Below, piece by piece: positions 63,950 through 64,000 of a stretch of DNA of 64,000 nucleotides. A program made the position numbers and the translations under genes. The notes below the pieces were generated by a model. That model was not told the DNA's origin and searched no databases. It worked only from the letters and a program-made list of their open reading frames with translations. The DNA comes from Bacillota bacterium (GTDB lineage: Bacteria; Bacillota; Clostridia; Acetivibrionales; DSM-1351): contig JAEYHZ010000036.1 of assembly GCA_023409265.1 (NCBI GenBank), positions 62,001-126,000 of the forward strand, in the 5' to 3' direction. The first letter of the stretch is position 1. The number at the start of each line of letters is the position of its first letter.

Positions 63950-64000
63950 AATTTCATCATCCTCCTAATTATCTAAACATGTTTTTTATTAAACATATAT

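Overview
The window is 64 kb of low-G+C chromosomal DNA from an endospore-forming Firmicute. Dipicolinate synthase genes (dpaA-dpaB), a tyrosyl T-box leader, LexA/SOS boxes of the Gram-positive type, the mutS-mutL-miaA-hfq order and many GGAGG ribosome binding sites all point to Clostridia. A beta-L-arabinofuranosidase gene beside a YesMN-type sensor pair suggests a plant-polysaccharide degrader of the Ruminiclostridium type. That genus-level placement is inference. No rRNA, tRNA, CRISPR array or intact insertion sequence was seen.

Layout. 1-3310: a partial XRE regulator, a divergent ProC-like protein and an aminopeptidase P. 3382-15209: a sugar-sensing and uptake locus made of a response regulator and histidine kinase (leftward), two tandem-duplicated solute-binding lipoproteins, two permeases and a GH127/GH146-type arabinofuranosidase; no transporter ATPase is present. 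15584-20176: leftward MoxR ATPase, DUF58 and transglutaminase-like membrane protein. 20482-27356: rpsO, pnp, an M16 peptidase, dpaA-dpaB, tepA and ylzJ. 27395-29758: a secreted unknown, a thioesterase and an acetyltransferase. 29849-38113: miaB, a YmcA/YlbF-type gene, mutS, mutL, miaA, hfq. 38235-39340: lexA and a divergent YneA-like division inhibitor sharing an SOS control region.

39462-47198 holds a six-gene operon that looks like a Hyf/Ech-type membrane-bound [NiFe] hydrogenase, but its large subunit has lost all four nickel-ligand cysteines. It is therefore best read as an energy-converting hydrogenase-related (Ehr-like) complex of unknown substrate. 47298-50007: a small cysteine-rich protein, a cysteine desulfurase and thiI, a sulfur-transfer group for tRNA thiolation. 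50461-60697: secreted kelch protein, PHP phosphatase, tyrS, a VanW protein, a DUF2225 protein, a HypE-like AIR-synthase protein, glyA and canonical proC. 61041-63949 is an accessory-looking end: an Imm5-like immunity protein without a visible toxin, a DUF2200 protein, an AraC/GyrI regulator, a PEP-utilising-enzyme fragment and a flavin-binding NimA-like protein.

The main points for a second look are the cysteine-less hydrogenase-like complex, the second ProC paralogue that has lost its substrate-binding motif, the duplicated binding proteins with duplicated promoters, the long hairpin leader of pnp, and several 70-220 bp palindromic intergenic elements.
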